Shown here: one piece after another, positions 16,562 to 25,618 of the stretch
Position numbering within the stretch: position 1 is the stretch's first letter
Layout of the letters: every line of letters starts with the position of its first letter
Assembly: GCF_003712105.1 (NCBI RefSeq)
Contig: NZ_RHLG01000001.1
Span: 496,001 to 560,000, forward strand
Length of the DNA stretch: 64,000 bases
DNA from: Winogradskyella sp.
GTDB lineage: Bacteria > Bacteroidota > Bacteroidia > Flavobacteriales > Flavobacteriaceae
Direction: 5' to 3'
Program-made: the position numbers and the translations under genes
The notes under the pieces: model-generated
What the model saw: only the letters and a program-made list of their open reading frames with translations
Databases searched by the model: none
What the model was told of the DNA's origin: nothing

Positions 16562-18460
16562 ATGAGTGACGCTTTAAAACATGAATGTGGTATAGCACTT
16601 ATAAGGCTATTAAAACCTTTAGATTATTACAAAGAAAAATACGGTAGTGCATTTTATGGTGTAAATAAAATGTACCTCATGATGGAAAAACAGCATAATC
16701 GCGGACAAGATGGTGCTGGTTTTGCAAGTATTAAGTTAGATACAAACCCTGGTGAGCGCTATATAAGTCGTGTACGTTCTGTTGCTCAACAACCTATACA
16801 AGATATTTTTGCACAGATTAATGAGCGTATTAATACTGAATTAACTCAAAATCCAGAATATCAAAACGATGTATCGCTTCAAAAAAAGAACATTCCATAC
16901 GTTGGTGAGTTGTTATTAGGGCATGTGCGTTATGGTACGTTTGGTAAAAATAGTGTTGAGAGTGTGCATCCGTTTTTAAGACAAAATAATTGGATGCATA
17001 GAAACCTTATTGTTGCTGGTAACTTTAATATGACCAATGTAAGCCAGCTATTTAATAATTTGGTGAAACTTGGGCAGCATCCAAAAGAAAAAGCAGACAC
17101 CATTACCATAATGGAAAAAATTGGTCACTTTTTGGATGACGCCGTTTCTAAAATATATAAAGACCTGAAAAAAGAAGGCTTCAGTAAAGCAGAATGCTCT
17201 CCTATTATTGCTGAGCGTTTAAACATTGCTAAAATTCTGAAAAAAGCCTCAAGAGATTGGGATGGTGGTTATGCTATGGCTGGCCTATTAGGTCATGGAG
17301 ATTCTTTTGTGCTTCGTGATCCTGCAGGTATTCGCCCGGCGTATTATTACAAAGATGACGAGGTTGTAGTTGTTGCTTCAGAGCGCCCTGTAATACAAAC
17401 GGTTTTTAATGTTGCGTTTAATGATGTCATTGAGTTAATGCCAGGCCACGCAATAATTACAAAAAAGTCTGGCGAAACCAATATTAAAAAAATTATTGAG
17501 CCTTTAGAAAGAAAAGCTTGTTCTTTTGAGCGCATTTATTTTTCAAGAGGTAGTGATGCAGAAATATATCAAGAGCGTAAAGAATTAGGTAGATTACTAA
17601 TGCCTAAAGTTCTTGAAGCTATTGATAATGATACTAGAAATACGGTTTTTTCATTTATACCTAATACTGCAGAAACTTCCTTTTTTGGAATGATAGATAC
17701 TGTAGAGGAGTTTTTAAACCAGAGAAAGACTAAAGCTATCCTTAGTGGAAAGAGGTCCATTTCTGCAGAACAAGTGGAAGAGATTTTATCTGAAAGACCT
17801 CGAATAGAAAAAATAGCCATTAAGGATGTTAAGCTTAGGACATTTATTACCGAAGATAGTAGTAGAGACGATTTGGTGGCTCATGTATATGATGTTACTT
17901 ATGGTGTTATAAAACCTTCGGATAACCTTGTTATTATAGACGACAGCATTGTCCGTGGCACCACATTAAAAAAGAGCATCATTAAAATGATGGATCGTCT
18001 TAACCCCAAAAAAATTGTCATAGTATCATCTGCACCACAAATACGATATCCTGATTGTTATGGCATTGATATGGCAAACCTTGAGAGTTTAGTCGCCTTT
18101 AGAGCAGCTTTAGCACTTTTAAAAGACCATAATAAATATGACATTGTAGAAGACGTATATAAAAAATGTAAGGCTCAGGTTAACTTAAAAGATAATGAGG
18201 TTAAAAATTTTGTAAAGAACATTTATGCCAATTTTTCTGATGAGGAAATTTCAGATAAGATTTCGGAATTGTTAAGTGATAAAGACGTTAAAGCAGAGGT
18301 GAAAATTATCTTTCAACCTGTGGCGAATTTACACAAAGCTTGTCCTAAAAATTTAGGCGATTGGTATTTTACTGGTAACTATCCAACTGTTGGAGGAAAT
18401 AGAGTTGTAAATAGAGCTTTCATCAATTTTTATGAGGGAAATAAAGAAAGAGCTTATTAA
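16562..18460 (+). CDS. Amidophosphoribosyltransferase, long flavobacterial form
   Basis: Class II glutamine amidotransferase joined to a phosphoribosyltransferase domain, the PurF architecture that makes 5-phosphoribosylamine. The nucleophile is Cys9 in KHECGIALI after a short propeptide, as in Bacillus-type PurF. The glutaminase part shows GHVRYGTFG and the PRPP loop is VIIDDSIVRGTTLK with Asp460-461. At 632 residues it is about 130-160 residues longer than usual PurF; the additional length is mainly insertions in the first half and a C-terminal extension (about residues 560-632). Flavobacteria often also carry a standard purF, so the two may differ in role; this cannot be settled here. Symbol purF is therefore not assigned. 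Confidence 0.85.
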   Translation: MSDALKHECGIALIRLLKPLDYYKEKYGSAFYGVNKMYLMMEKQHNRGQDGAGFASIKLDTNPGERYISRVRSVAQQPIQDIFAQINERINTELTQNPEYQNDVSLQKKNIPYVGELLLGHVRYGTFGKNSVESVHPFLRQNNWMHRNLIVAGNFNMTNVSQLFNNLVKLGQHPKEKADTITIMEKIGHFLDDAVSKIYKDLKKEGFSKAECSPIIAERLNIAKILKKASRDWDGGYAMAGLLGHGDSFVLRDPAGIRPAYYYKDDEVVVVASERPVIQTVFNVAFNDVIELMPGHAIITKKSGETNIKKIIEPLERKACSFERIYFSRGSDAEIYQERKELGRLLMPKVLEAIDNDTRNTVFSFIPNTAETSFFGMIDTVEEFLNQRKTKAILSGKRSISAEQVEEILSERPRIEKIAIKDVKLRTFITEDSSRDDLVAHVYDVTYGVIKPSDNLVIIDDSIVRGTTLKKSIIKMMDRLNPKKIVIVSSAPQIRYPDCYGIDMANLESLVAFRAALALLKDHNKYDIVEDVYKKCKAQVNLKDNEVKNFVKNIYANFSDEEISDKISELLSDKDVKAEVKIIFQPVANLHKACPKNLGDWYFTGNYPTVGGNRVVNRAFINFYEGNKERAY

Positions 18461-18553
18461 TATATTGTGAATTAGAACATTAGGCTTTTTTGTGTTTAAT
18501 CCGATAAAACTGTATTTAATCTAATATTTGTCTGAGATTAACAATTAGAAAAT

Positions 18554-18561
18554 TATATTAG
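18554..18561 (+). promoter_or_regulatory. -7 box of RNA unit 1
   Basis: TATATTAG, one mismatch from TAnnTTTG, six bases before the conserved hairpin RNA. The box of unit 2 lies exactly 202 bp further at the same distance from its RNA, so promoter and RNA are duplicated together. Confidence 0.55.
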
Positions 18562-18565
18562 TGTA

Positions 18566-18638
18566 TACCATAACATAAGTAGGTTAAGTTCATGGTAGAT
18601 TTGGGGCAAAAAAGGGCGATTTCTTATCGCCTTTTTTT
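18566..18638 (+). ncRNA. Candidate structured small RNA, copy 1
   Basis: A hairpin TACCATAAC/GTT-c-ATGGTA (one bulged base) encloses the loop ATAAGTAGGTTAA. It is followed by the conserved single strand AGATTTGGGGCAAA and a second hairpin GGCGAT/ATCGCC with an A-tract before and seven T after it, a classic terminator. No open reading frame of note. The same sequence and arrangement recurs 202 bp downstream with changes that preserve the pairing. Resembles an independently transcribed RNA of about 75 nt. It may belong to a known flavobacterial RNA family such as Flavo-1 (Rfam RF01705), which I cannot verify. Confidence 0.65.
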
Positions 18639-18639
18639 A

Positions 18640-18716
18640 TTGGACAAAACCCCAGCTATTTCTTCTATTAGTCCAAAATCCACACAAAATAAATCTCTTA
18701 AACTGATATTTGTGTG
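18640..18716 (+). other. Inverted repeats between the two RNA copies
   Basis: Two nested-free hairpins lie between the RNA units: TTGGAC (18640-18645) with GTCCAA (18671-18676), and CACACAAA (18681-18688) with TTTGTGTG (18709-18716). No coding sequence. Could be part of a longer transcript or the 5' region of copy 2. Confidence 0.4.
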
Positions 18717-18755
18717 TTTCGTCTATGTTATTCTAGTAAATTACTCTGCTTGAGA

Positions 18756-18763
18756 TATCTTTG
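18756..18763 (+). promoter_or_regulatory. -7 box of RNA unit 2
   Basis: TATCTTTG is a perfect match to TAnnTTTG. It ends six bases before the hairpin RNA, placing the predicted transcription start at the first base of the conserved stem. No obvious TTTG at -33. Confidence 0.6.
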
Positions 18764-18768
18764 ATGTC

Positions 18769-18839
18769 ACCATAACATAAGTAGGTTAAGTTTATGGTAG
18801 ATTTGGGGCAAAAAGGGTGAACTTCTGTTTACCCTTTTT
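18769..18839 (+). ncRNA. Candidate structured small RNA, copy 2
   Basis: Same order as copy 1: hairpin ACCATAAC/GTT-t-ATGGT with identical loop, conserved TAGATTTGGGGCAAAA, then a terminator hairpin GGGTGAAC/GTTTACCC with one G-U pair followed by five T. The terminator stem sequence differs from copy 1 but the pairing is kept, which argues for selection on structure and not just recent duplication. Confidence 0.65.
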
Positions 18840-18856
18840 CATTTTTTAAAAAACAG

Positions 18857-18885
18857 AAAACCCAAACCTTTCGGTTTGGGTTTTT
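18857..18885. terminator. Strong terminator, probably for sod
   Basis: Stem AAAACCCAAACC/GGTTTGGGTTTT with loop TTTC. A- and T-tracts on both sides make it functional in either direction; it lies 22 bp past the sod stop codon on the minus strand. Confidence 0.85.
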
Positions 18886-18907
18886 ATAGTCTTTTTGAGG
18901 ATGCTTT

Positions 18908-19516
18908 TTACTTTGCCTCAGCGTATCTTCTTTCTACTTCGTTCCAGTTTACCACATTAAAAAATGCACTAATATAATCTGGTCTTCTATTTTGGTAGTT
19001 AAGATAATAAGCATGTTCCCATACATCTAATCCTAATATAGGAGTGCCTCCACAACCAATGCCAGGCATCATAGGGTTGTCTTGGTTTGGCGTAGAGCAT
19101 ACCTCAACTTTTCCTCCTTTATGAACACATAACCATGCCCAACCAGAACCAAAGCGTGTTGCAGCAGCTTTACTAAAAGCTTCTATAAATGCTTCTTTAG
19201 ACCCAAACTCCGCCTCAATAGCATCTCTTAATTCACCGGATAAATAACCTCTGTCTTCAGGGTTCATAACATCCCAAAATAACGAATGGTTATAAAAACC
19301 TCCACCGTTATTTCTAACTCCAGAATTAGACATGTCAAGGTTGGTTAAAATATCTTCAATAGATTTTCCATCTAAATCAGTGCCTTCAATAGCAGCGTTT
19401 AACTTGTTTGTATATCCGTTATGGTGCTTTGAATGATGAATCTCCATCGTTCTTGCATCAATATGAGGCTCAAGAGCATCGTAAGCGTATTTTAATTTTG
19501 GTAATTCAAAAGCCAT
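18908..19516 (-). CDS. Superoxide dismutase, Fe/Mn family
   Basis: Dismutates superoxide to oxygen and hydrogen peroxide in the cytoplasm. 202 residues, usual for the family. Metal ligands are visible: His27 in [10 protein letters not shown], a His in the NHSLFWD segment, and the Asp and His of the C-terminal signature [18 protein letters not shown]. Fe versus Mn preference cannot be read reliably. Single-gene transcript with its own promoter-like box upstream and terminator downstream. Confidence 0.96.
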   Translation of the reverse strand: MAFELPKLKYAYDALEPHIDARTMEIHHSKHHNGYTNKLNAAIEGTDLDGKSIEDILTNLDMSNSGVRNNGGGFYNHSLFWDVMNPEDRGYLSGELRDAIEAEFGSKEAFIEAFSKAAATRFGSGWAWLCVHKGGKVEVCSTPNQDNPMMPGIGCGGTPILGLDVWEHAYYLNYQNRRPDYISAFFNVVNWNEVERRYAEAK

Positions 19517-19553
19517 AGTTTTTAAATTTTCTGTATTAATTATTAGATTTTAA

Positions 19554-19561
19554 CAAATTTA
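19554..19561 (-). promoter_or_regulatory. Probable -7 box of sod
   Basis: On the minus strand the site reads TAAATTTG, a full match to TAnnTTTG, 38 bp before the sod start codon. Confidence 0.5.
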
Positions 19562-19631
19562 CGATTTTGACAAGTAGTATTTCTAAATTAAATATTAAGA
19601 TTACCTATTTTGGTATAAAATTAATCTTTAG

Positions 19632-22600
19632 TTGAGTTCAACTTTTAAAATATATAATTCTTCTGCAGGCAGCGGTAAGACCTATGCACTGGCAAAATCT
19701 TACATAAAATTACTCATCAACGCCAAACGACCTGAGCATTTTAAAAAAATACTGGCTCTAACATTTACCAACAAAGCCGTTGGTGAAATGAAAGAGCGTA
19801 TTATTAGTATGCTCAAGCTGTTTTCTTCAAAAAAGAATACGAATAATCCACATCCTATGTTCTTTGATATTTGCACCGAGCTAAATATTTCTGATGACGT
19901 TCTCCGAAAAAAATCCAAAACTGTTTTAAACGAAATTATACATAATTACGGGGCATTCGACATCTCAACTATAGACGGTTTTAAACACAGAATCATTAGA
20001 ACATTTGCCTATGATTTAAAACTTCCTGTAAATTTTGAAGTAGAATTAGATGAAGATTACCTACTAACCAAAGCAATTGACGCCTTAATTTCAAAAACAG
20101 GAGAAGATAAAACCCTTACAAAAACACTAATCGATTTTGCAATAGAAAAGGCCGATGATGACAAAAGTTGGAATATTGCTTACGATTTTAAAAAAATTGG
20201 CACACTATTACTTAATGAAAACGATAAAACCCATCTCACAGGTTTTAAAGAAAAAACACTTAATGATTTCAGTAATCTTAAATCGAGGCTTGCTAAAAAA
20301 ATAGAAGCTACCCAAGACCATATAATTGATGCAGCCTCGCTTGTTTTACAACTTTTAGAACAAGCAGGTTTAGAGTTTGATGATTTCAATCGTAAATCAT
20401 TACCTAATTATTTTTTAAACCTAAAGCTTGGAAAGTTTAATGTAAAATTTGGCGCAGCTTGGCAAAACGATTTGTTAGAAGATTCTAAGTTATATCCAAA
20501 CCGCGTAACGCAACATATAGCATCAGTGATAGATGAGCTTCAACCAGAACTCAAGGACGCTTTTGTTAAAACCAAGACACTAGTATTTAATTTAAAATTT
20601 AATAACGCTGTTTACAAGCATGTAACACCACTTTCGGTTTTAAACGAAATTCAAAAAGAACTCGACACATTAAAATTAGAAGAAAACAAGTTGCTTATAT
20701 CAGAGTTTAACTCAATAATAAGTGATGAAATTAAAACTCAACCAACACCTTTTATATATGAACGCTTAGGTGAAAAGTATAAGCATTATTTTATTGATGA
20801 ATTTCAAGACACTTCAAAAATGCAATGGCAAAACCTAATCCCATTAATAGATAATGCACTTTCATCTACTGATGGTGATCTCATGCTGGTCGGTGATGCA
20901 AAACAAGCTATATATAGTTGGCGCGGTGGAGATGCACAACAATTCATTAATTTATATGAAGACATTGAAAACCCTTTTCAAATTCAACCAGAAATAAATA
21001 ACCTTACTACTAATTACAGAAGCACGCGCACGATCGTAGATTTCAATAATTCTTTCTTTGGCTTTATTTCTGAATCATTTTTTAATCAAAACTATTACAA
21101 GACTTTATATCTTGGTTCTAAGCAACAAGCCCATAATCTCAAAGATGGTTATGTCAATCTTTCGTTTTTAGACTTTACCACTAATGAAGAACGCTTTGAG
21201 CTTTATACAAAAAGAACATTAGATATTATTAGCTCATGCCTTGAGAATGGATATCAACCAAAAGACATCTGTGTTATAGTTAGAAAAAAGAAGGAAGGCA
21301 TTGCTGTTTCAGACTATTTAACTGATAATGGAATGCGAGTGCTATCTTCCGAGACACTATTACTAATAAACTCTCCGAATGTATTATTGCTTAATTCAAT
21401 ATTAGAGTTACTAGTTAATCCTACTGACCAAAAATTAAAGCTAGAGTTGCTTAATAGCATTTCTAAACTTTATCCTATAAAAGACAAGCACGAGTTTTTT
21501 GCCAAATACATCAACCTCAATGTGAAACATTTTTTTAGTGAGTTAAATGAATTTGGAATAGAATTAAATTATAATCAACTGGTGCAGATGCCAATTTATG
21601 AAGTGGTTGAAAGTCTGGTTAGGTGTTTTGGTTTTTGTAAAACTTCAACTGATGCTTATGTACAATCATATCTCGACATTGTATTTGATTATGAAAACAA
21701 GTACAAATCAGATATACTAACGTTTTTAGAGTTTTTTGAATCAAAAAAAGACAAGCTTAGTATTGCCGTGCCTGGTGCAATTGATGCCGTTTCTGTAATG
21801 ACCATACATAAGTCCAAGGGACTAGAGTTTCCAATTGTTATTTTTCCTTTTGCAGATTTAAATATTTACAGAGAAGTAGACCCAAAAGTATGGTTCCCAT
21901 TAGATATCGAAAATTATGAAGGGTTTAATTCAACACTGGTAAATTATACAAATGACCTTGAGAATTATAGTACTATCGGGAAAGACATTCATGAAAAACA
22001 CAAATCATCTTTAGAGCTTGAAAACATCAATTTACTCTACGTGACTTTAACCAGAGCAATTGAGCAACTATACATTATATCTAAAAAAGAAATAGATAAA
22101 AATGGCCGGATTAATGATAAAACCTATTCCGGATTATTTATAAAATACCTTTTATCTATAAAGAAATGGGCTGATGATAAAAACAATTACGAAATAGGTG
22201 TAATTCCGAAAAACAGTAATAAAGACAATAGATCTGAAAAAGAAAATCAATTTCAATTTATATCAAATTCAAAAGAATCTCACAATTTAAAAGTAATAAC
22301 TAGGTCTGGATTATTATGGAATACTGACCAAGAAAGGGCAATTGAGCACGGAAATATAATTCACCTTTTAATGGCCATGATTAAAACTAAACATGATATA
22401 GATTTAGCAATTAATTCAATGGTTAAGTCTGGACAACTAAAAATGTCTCAAATTAACAGTTTTAAAAATACAATTATTGAAATAATTGAGCATCCTAAAT
22501 TAGCTGAATACTTTGAAACTGATTATGAGATTTTAAATGAAAAAAGTATCCTAACAAACACCGGTGATTTTTTAAGACCAGATAGGGTTGCTATTAAAAA

Positions 22601-22763
22601 TAATAAAGCAACACTTATAGACTACAAAACAGGTAAAGCTTATCCCAAATATCACAAGCAGTTAAACGCCTATGCAAATGCCTTAAAAAACATGGGATAT
22701 CAAATTGAAAAAAAACTATTAATCTATATGAACACTCAGCTCATAATTGAAGAAGTAAAATAG
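19632..22763 (+). CDS. UvrD/RecB-type exonuclease-helicase (AddA-like)
   Basis: 1043 residues. N-terminal Walker A in NSSAGSGKTYALAKSYIK, motif Ia LALTFTNKAVGEMKERI, Walker B with HYFIDEFQDTSKMQW, motif III LMLVGDAKQAIYSWRGGD, motif IV NYRSTRTIVDFNN, motif V TIHKSKGLEFPIVIFP and motif VI LLYVTLTRAIEQLYI. The C-terminal region ends with a RecB-like nuclease core (LIDYKTGKAYPKYHKQLNAY with the Asp and Lys of the PD-(D/E)XK motif). Together with the nuclease at 27075 it would form an AddAB-type double-strand break processing enzyme. Start is TTG at 19632, placed directly before the conserved STFKIYNSSAGSGKT block. Confidence 0.92.
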   Translation: MSSTFKIYNSSAGSGKTYALAKSYIKLLINAKRPEHFKKILALTFTNKAVGEMKERIISMLKLFSSKKNTNNPHPMFFDICTELNISDDVLRKKSKTVLNEIIHNYGAFDISTIDGFKHRIIRTFAYDLKLPVNFEVELDEDYLLTKAIDALISKTGEDKTLTKTLIDFAIEKADDDKSWNIAYDFKKIGTLLLNENDKTHLTGFKEKTLNDFSNLKSRLAKKIEATQDHIIDAASLVLQLLEQAGLEFDDFNRKSLPNYFLNLKLGKFNVKFGAAWQNDLLEDSKLYPNRVTQHIASVIDELQPELKDAFVKTKTLVFNLKFNNAVYKHVTPLSVLNEIQKELDTLKLEENKLLISEFNSIISDEIKTQPTPFIYERLGEKYKHYFIDEFQDTSKMQWQNLIPLIDNALSSTDGDLMLVGDAKQAIYSWRGGDAQQFINLYEDIENPFQIQPEINNLTTNYRSTRTIVDFNNSFFGFISESFFNQNYYKTLYLGSKQQAHNLKDGYVNLSFLDFTTNEERFELYTKRTLDIISSCLENGYQPKDICVIVRKKKEGIAVSDYLTDNGMRVLSSETLLLINSPNVLLLNSILELLVNPTDQKLKLELLNSISKLYPIKDKHEFFAKYINLNVKHFFSELNEFGIELNYNQLVQMPIYEVVESLVRCFGFCKTSTDAYVQSYLDIVFDYENKYKSDILTFLEFFESKKDKLSIAVPGAIDAVSVMTIHKSKGLEFPIVIFPFADLNIYREVDPKVWFPLDIENYEGFNSTLVNYTNDLENYSTIGKDIHEKHKSSLELENINLLYVTLTRAIEQLYIISKKEIDKNGRINDKTYSGLFIKYLLSIKKWADDKNNYEIGVIPKNSNKDNRSEKENQFQFISNSKESHNLKVITRSGLLWNTDQERAIEHGNIIHLLMAMIKTKHDIDLAINSMVKSGQLKMSQINSFKNTIIEIIEHPKLAEYFETDYEILNEKSILTNTGDFLRPDRVAIKNNKATLIDYKTGKAYPKYHKQLNAYANALKNMGYQIEKKLLIYMNTQLIIEEVK

Positions 22764-22771
22764 TATCTTTG
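22764..22771 (+). promoter_or_regulatory. Probable -7 box of kbl
   Basis: TATCTTTG, exact TAnnTTTG match, straddling the end of the helicase gene and 20 bp before the kbl ATG. Confidence 0.5.
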
Positions 22772-22791
22772 GGTAACTAAAAAAATTATAA

Positions 22792-23985
22792 ATGTACGGT
22801 GCAATAAAAGAACATCTCAGTAAAGAAATTGAAAACATAAAAGAGGCTGGTTTATTTAAAACAGAACGTATTATTGCTTCTGCTCAAGGTCCAGAAATTA
22901 CTCTTGATAATGGTCAGAAAGTATTAAACTTTTGTGCTAATAATTACTTAGGCTTATCATCACATCCTGAAGTCATAAAAGCTGCCCAAAACACTATGGA
23001 TACTCATGGTTTTGGAATGTCTTCGGTAAGATTTATTTGCGGAACTCAAGATATTCATAAACAACTTGAGCAGAAGATTGCTGAGTTTTATGGTACAGAA
23101 GACACAATATTATATGCTGCAGCATTTGACGCAAATGGTGGTGTTTTTGAACCCTTATTAGGCAAAGAAGACGCAATTATTTCCGATTCGCTAAATCATG
23201 CTTCAATCATTGATGGCGTTAGATTATGTAAAGCCTCCAGATACCGTTACCAGAATAATGATATGGCAGACCTCGAAGCCAAACTTATTGAAGCTAATGC
23301 TAATAATGCTCGCCATAAGCTTATAGTAACAGATGGTGTGTTCTCTATGGATGGATTAGTGGCGCCATTAGACGAAATTTGCGATTTAGCAGATACATAC
23401 GATGCAATGGTCATGATTGACGAGTGCCATGCTACAGGATTTATTGGTGATAATGGTATCGGAACACTTGAAGCCAAAGGCGTTCTTGGCCGTATCGATA
23501 TTATTACTGGTACGCTTGGTAAAGCATTGGGCGGAGCTATGGGCGGCTACACAACTGCAAAAAAAGAAATTATCGAAATTTTGAGGCAACGGTCAAGGCC
23601 ATACCTGTTCTCTAATTCATTAGCCCCTGCCATTGTTGGTGCTTCATTAAAGGTTTTTGAGCTTTTGTCTAAAGATAATTCGTTAAGGGATAAGCTCGAA
23701 TGGAATGTTAACTACTTTAAAACAGGTTTGAAAAATGCAGGTTTTGATATTATTGACGGTGATTCAGCTATCGTGCCTGTTATGCTTTATGATGCTAAAC
23801 TATCTCAAACAATGGCAAATATGCTTTTAGAGAAAGATATTTATGTTATTGGGTTTTTCTTTCCTGTAGTCCCTAAAGAAAAAGCCAGAATACGAGTTCA
23901 GCTTTCTGCGGCACACGAAAAAGAACATTTAGACAAAGCTATAGAAGCTTTTGTTAACGTCGGAAAACAATTAGAAATAATATAA
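22792..23985 (+). CDS. kbl: Glycine C-acetyltransferase (2-amino-3-ketobutyrate CoA ligase)
   Basis: PLP enzyme of threonine breakdown that splits 2-amino-3-ketobutyrate with CoA into glycine and acetyl-CoA. 397 residues, same length as the E. coli enzyme, with the PLP lysine at Lys244 in [14 protein letters not shown], and [44 protein letters not shown] all conserved. Flanked by DNA-repair genes but has its own promoter-like box; no threonine dehydrogenase is seen in this window. Confidence 0.95.
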   Translation: MYGAIKEHLSKEIENIKEAGLFKTERIIASAQGPEITLDNGQKVLNFCANNYLGLSSHPEVIKAAQNTMDTHGFGMSSVRFICGTQDIHKQLEQKIAEFYGTEDTILYAAAFDANGGVFEPLLGKEDAIISDSLNHASIIDGVRLCKASRYRYQNNDMADLEAKLIEANANNARHKLIVTDGVFSMDGLVAPLDEICDLADTYDAMVMIDECHATGFIGDNGIGTLEAKGVLGRIDIITGTLGKALGGAMGGYTTAKKEIIEILRQRSRPYLFSNSLAPAIVGASLKVFELLSKDNSLRDKLEWNVNYFKTGLKNAGFDIIDGDSAIVPVMLYDAKLSQTMANMLLEKDIYVIGFFFPVVPKEKARIRVQLSAAHEKEHLDKAIEAFVNVGKQLEII

Positions 23986-24031
23986 ATTTCTTAGAATCTC
24001 TTTATTTAAAGGCGTTATATCAATATTTTTA

Positions 24032-24039
24032 TATATTTG
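24032..24039 (+). promoter_or_regulatory. Probable -7 box of the first OmpA gene
   Basis: TATATTTG matches TAnnTTTG, 69 bp before the ATG at 24109. A highly expressed outer membrane protein would be expected to have a strong site of this type. Confidence 0.55.
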
Positions 24040-24108
24040 TCTTTGTTAATAATATTTAACAACTTACATTTGCTAACAATTAACACTTAAAATTAAATTA
24101 TTTAGAAT

Positions 24109-25503
24109 ATGAAAAATCTTAGCAGATTATTATTTGTAGCTGTGCTTCTAGCGAGCTTTAGCACTGCTAATGCTCAGGATAAGAATAATCCATGGGCTTT
24201 TGGTCTCGGAATAAACGCAGTTGATTTCTGGCCAGTTGGCGAGTCTCTTCCTCAAGGTGAATTCTTAGATGAATTTGCTAATGTTACAGATCACTATAAT
24301 GTAATTCCGTTTTTATCAAGGATTACTATTTCGAGATATTTAGATGACGGGTTCACTTTTACAGTGGCTGGGAGTCTTAACAGAATAAACAAAATAGGAG
24401 AAGTTCCAGTACCAGGAGGTTTTGGAGCAACTCAGGTAAATCGTGCACCAGATTTAACATATTTTGCTGTTGATGGAACTGTATCTTACAGCTTCATGGA
24501 CTTAATAGGTTCTAATACTATTGACCCATATTTAGGTGTTGGTGGTGGTTACACATGGCTTGATGATGTTGGAGCAGGTACTTTAAATGGTACACTTGGT
24601 CTTGACTACTGGGTTTCAGATAAGGTAGCTTTAAATCTACAAACATCATACAAACACTCTTTTGAAGACCAATTACTTACGCATTTCCAACATGCTTTTG
24701 GTGTTAAATTTAAGTTTGGTGGATCTGATACTGATGGTGATGGTATTTACGATCACGAAGATGCTTGCCCAGAAGAAGCTGGTTTAGCTGCATTTAATGG
24801 TTGTCCAGATTCTGATAACGATGGCATTGAAGATTCTAAAGATGACTGTCCTAACGAAGCTGGTTTAGCTGAATTTAACGGTTGTCCTGATGCTGATGGT
24901 GATGGCATCGTTGACGGTAAAGATGATTGTCCAACTGTTGCAGGTCTTAAAGCTTTAAATGGTTGTCCTGATGCAGATAACGATGGTATTAAAGATTCTG
25001 ATGATAACTGTCCTAACGAAGCTGGTCCTTCTGCAAATAATGGATGTCCATGGCCTGATACAGATGGTGATGGTGTTTTAGATAAAGACGATAAATGTCC
25101 TAATGTAGCAGGAACTGTAGCAAACGATGGTTGTCCTGAGATCACTGAACAAGAAAAAGATCAGTTAAACGAATATGCTAAAACAATCTTATTTGATACA
25201 GGTAAGTCTTCTATCAAAGATGAATCTAAACAAGTTTTAGCTGATATTATTGCTATTTTAAATAAGTATCCAGATGCGAAGTTTACTGTTGAAGGACATA
25301 CTGACAGTGTTGGTTCTGCAAAGAGAAACATGTCATTGTCTGAAGCTAGAGCTTCTTCTGTGAAAGATTACTTAGTTGCTAATGGAGTTGATCAATTCAG
25401 ATTATCATCTAAAGGTTATGGTGAAGATAAGCCAATAGCAGATAATAAAACTAGATCTGGTAGAAAGCAAAACAGAAGAGTTGAAATTAATTTAGCCAAC
25501 TAA
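24109..25503 (+). CDS. OmpA-family outer membrane protein with TSP3 repeats (paralogue 1)
   Basis: 464 residues: signal peptide ([22 protein letters not shown]), an eight-stranded-type beta-barrel region (residues about 25-205) with [19 protein letters not shown], a calcium-binding thrombospondin type 3 repeat block (about 206-345; repeated DxDxDGIxDxxDxCP with CP pairs), and an OmpA C-terminal domain (about 355-462) with [27 protein letters not shown] and NRRVEIN. This makes it an outer membrane barrel tethered to peptidoglycan. The neighbouring gene is a paralogue with the same domain order. Confidence 0.94.
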   Translation: MKNLSRLLFVAVLLASFSTANAQDKNNPWAFGLGINAVDFWPVGESLPQGEFLDEFANVTDHYNVIPFLSRITISRYLDDGFTFTVAGSLNRINKIGEVPVPGGFGATQVNRAPDLTYFAVDGTVSYSFMDLIGSNTIDPYLGVGGGYTWLDDVGAGTLNGTLGLDYWVSDKVALNLQTSYKHSFEDQLLTHFQHAFGVKFKFGGSDTDGDGIYDHEDACPEEAGLAAFNGCPDSDNDGIEDSKDDCPNEAGLAEFNGCPDADGDGIVDGKDDCPTVAGLKALNGCPDADNDGIKDSDDNCPNEAGPSANNGCPWPDTDGDGVLDKDDKCPNVAGTVANDGCPEITEQEKDQLNEYAKTILFDTGKSSIKDESKQVLADIIAILNKYPDAKFTVEGHTDSVGSAKRNMSLSEARASSVKDYLVANGVDQFRLSSKGYGEDKPIADNKTRSGRKQNRRVEINLAN

Positions 25504-25536
25504 TAAACTGTTTTTAAACTAAAATAATTACCAAAG

Positions 25537-25566
25537 AACGCTTCGATTCATTCGAAGCGTTTTTTT
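25537..25566 (+). terminator. Intrinsic terminator
   Basis: Stem AACGCTTCGA/TCGAAGCGTT with loop TTCAT and a run of T, between the two OmpA paralogues, so each is probably a separate transcript. Confidence 0.85.
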
Positions 25567-25618
25567 ATTATATATTTAGCGCTATCAATCTTTGTTTCAA
25601 AAACTTACAGTAAAAATT

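Noticed and set aside
18461..18907. Possible short coding genes in the gene-free stretch
   Set aside because: No frame with convincing length or composition; the structure is explained by two RNA units, inverted repeats and a terminator.
24753..25145. Open frame on the minus strand, rich in Ser/Pro/Gly, opposite the TSP3 repeats of the first OmpA gene
   Set aside because: The periodic DxDxDG codons on the plus strand produce an open antisense frame; the same happens at 26206-26658 in the paralogue. No independent start, signal or domain.
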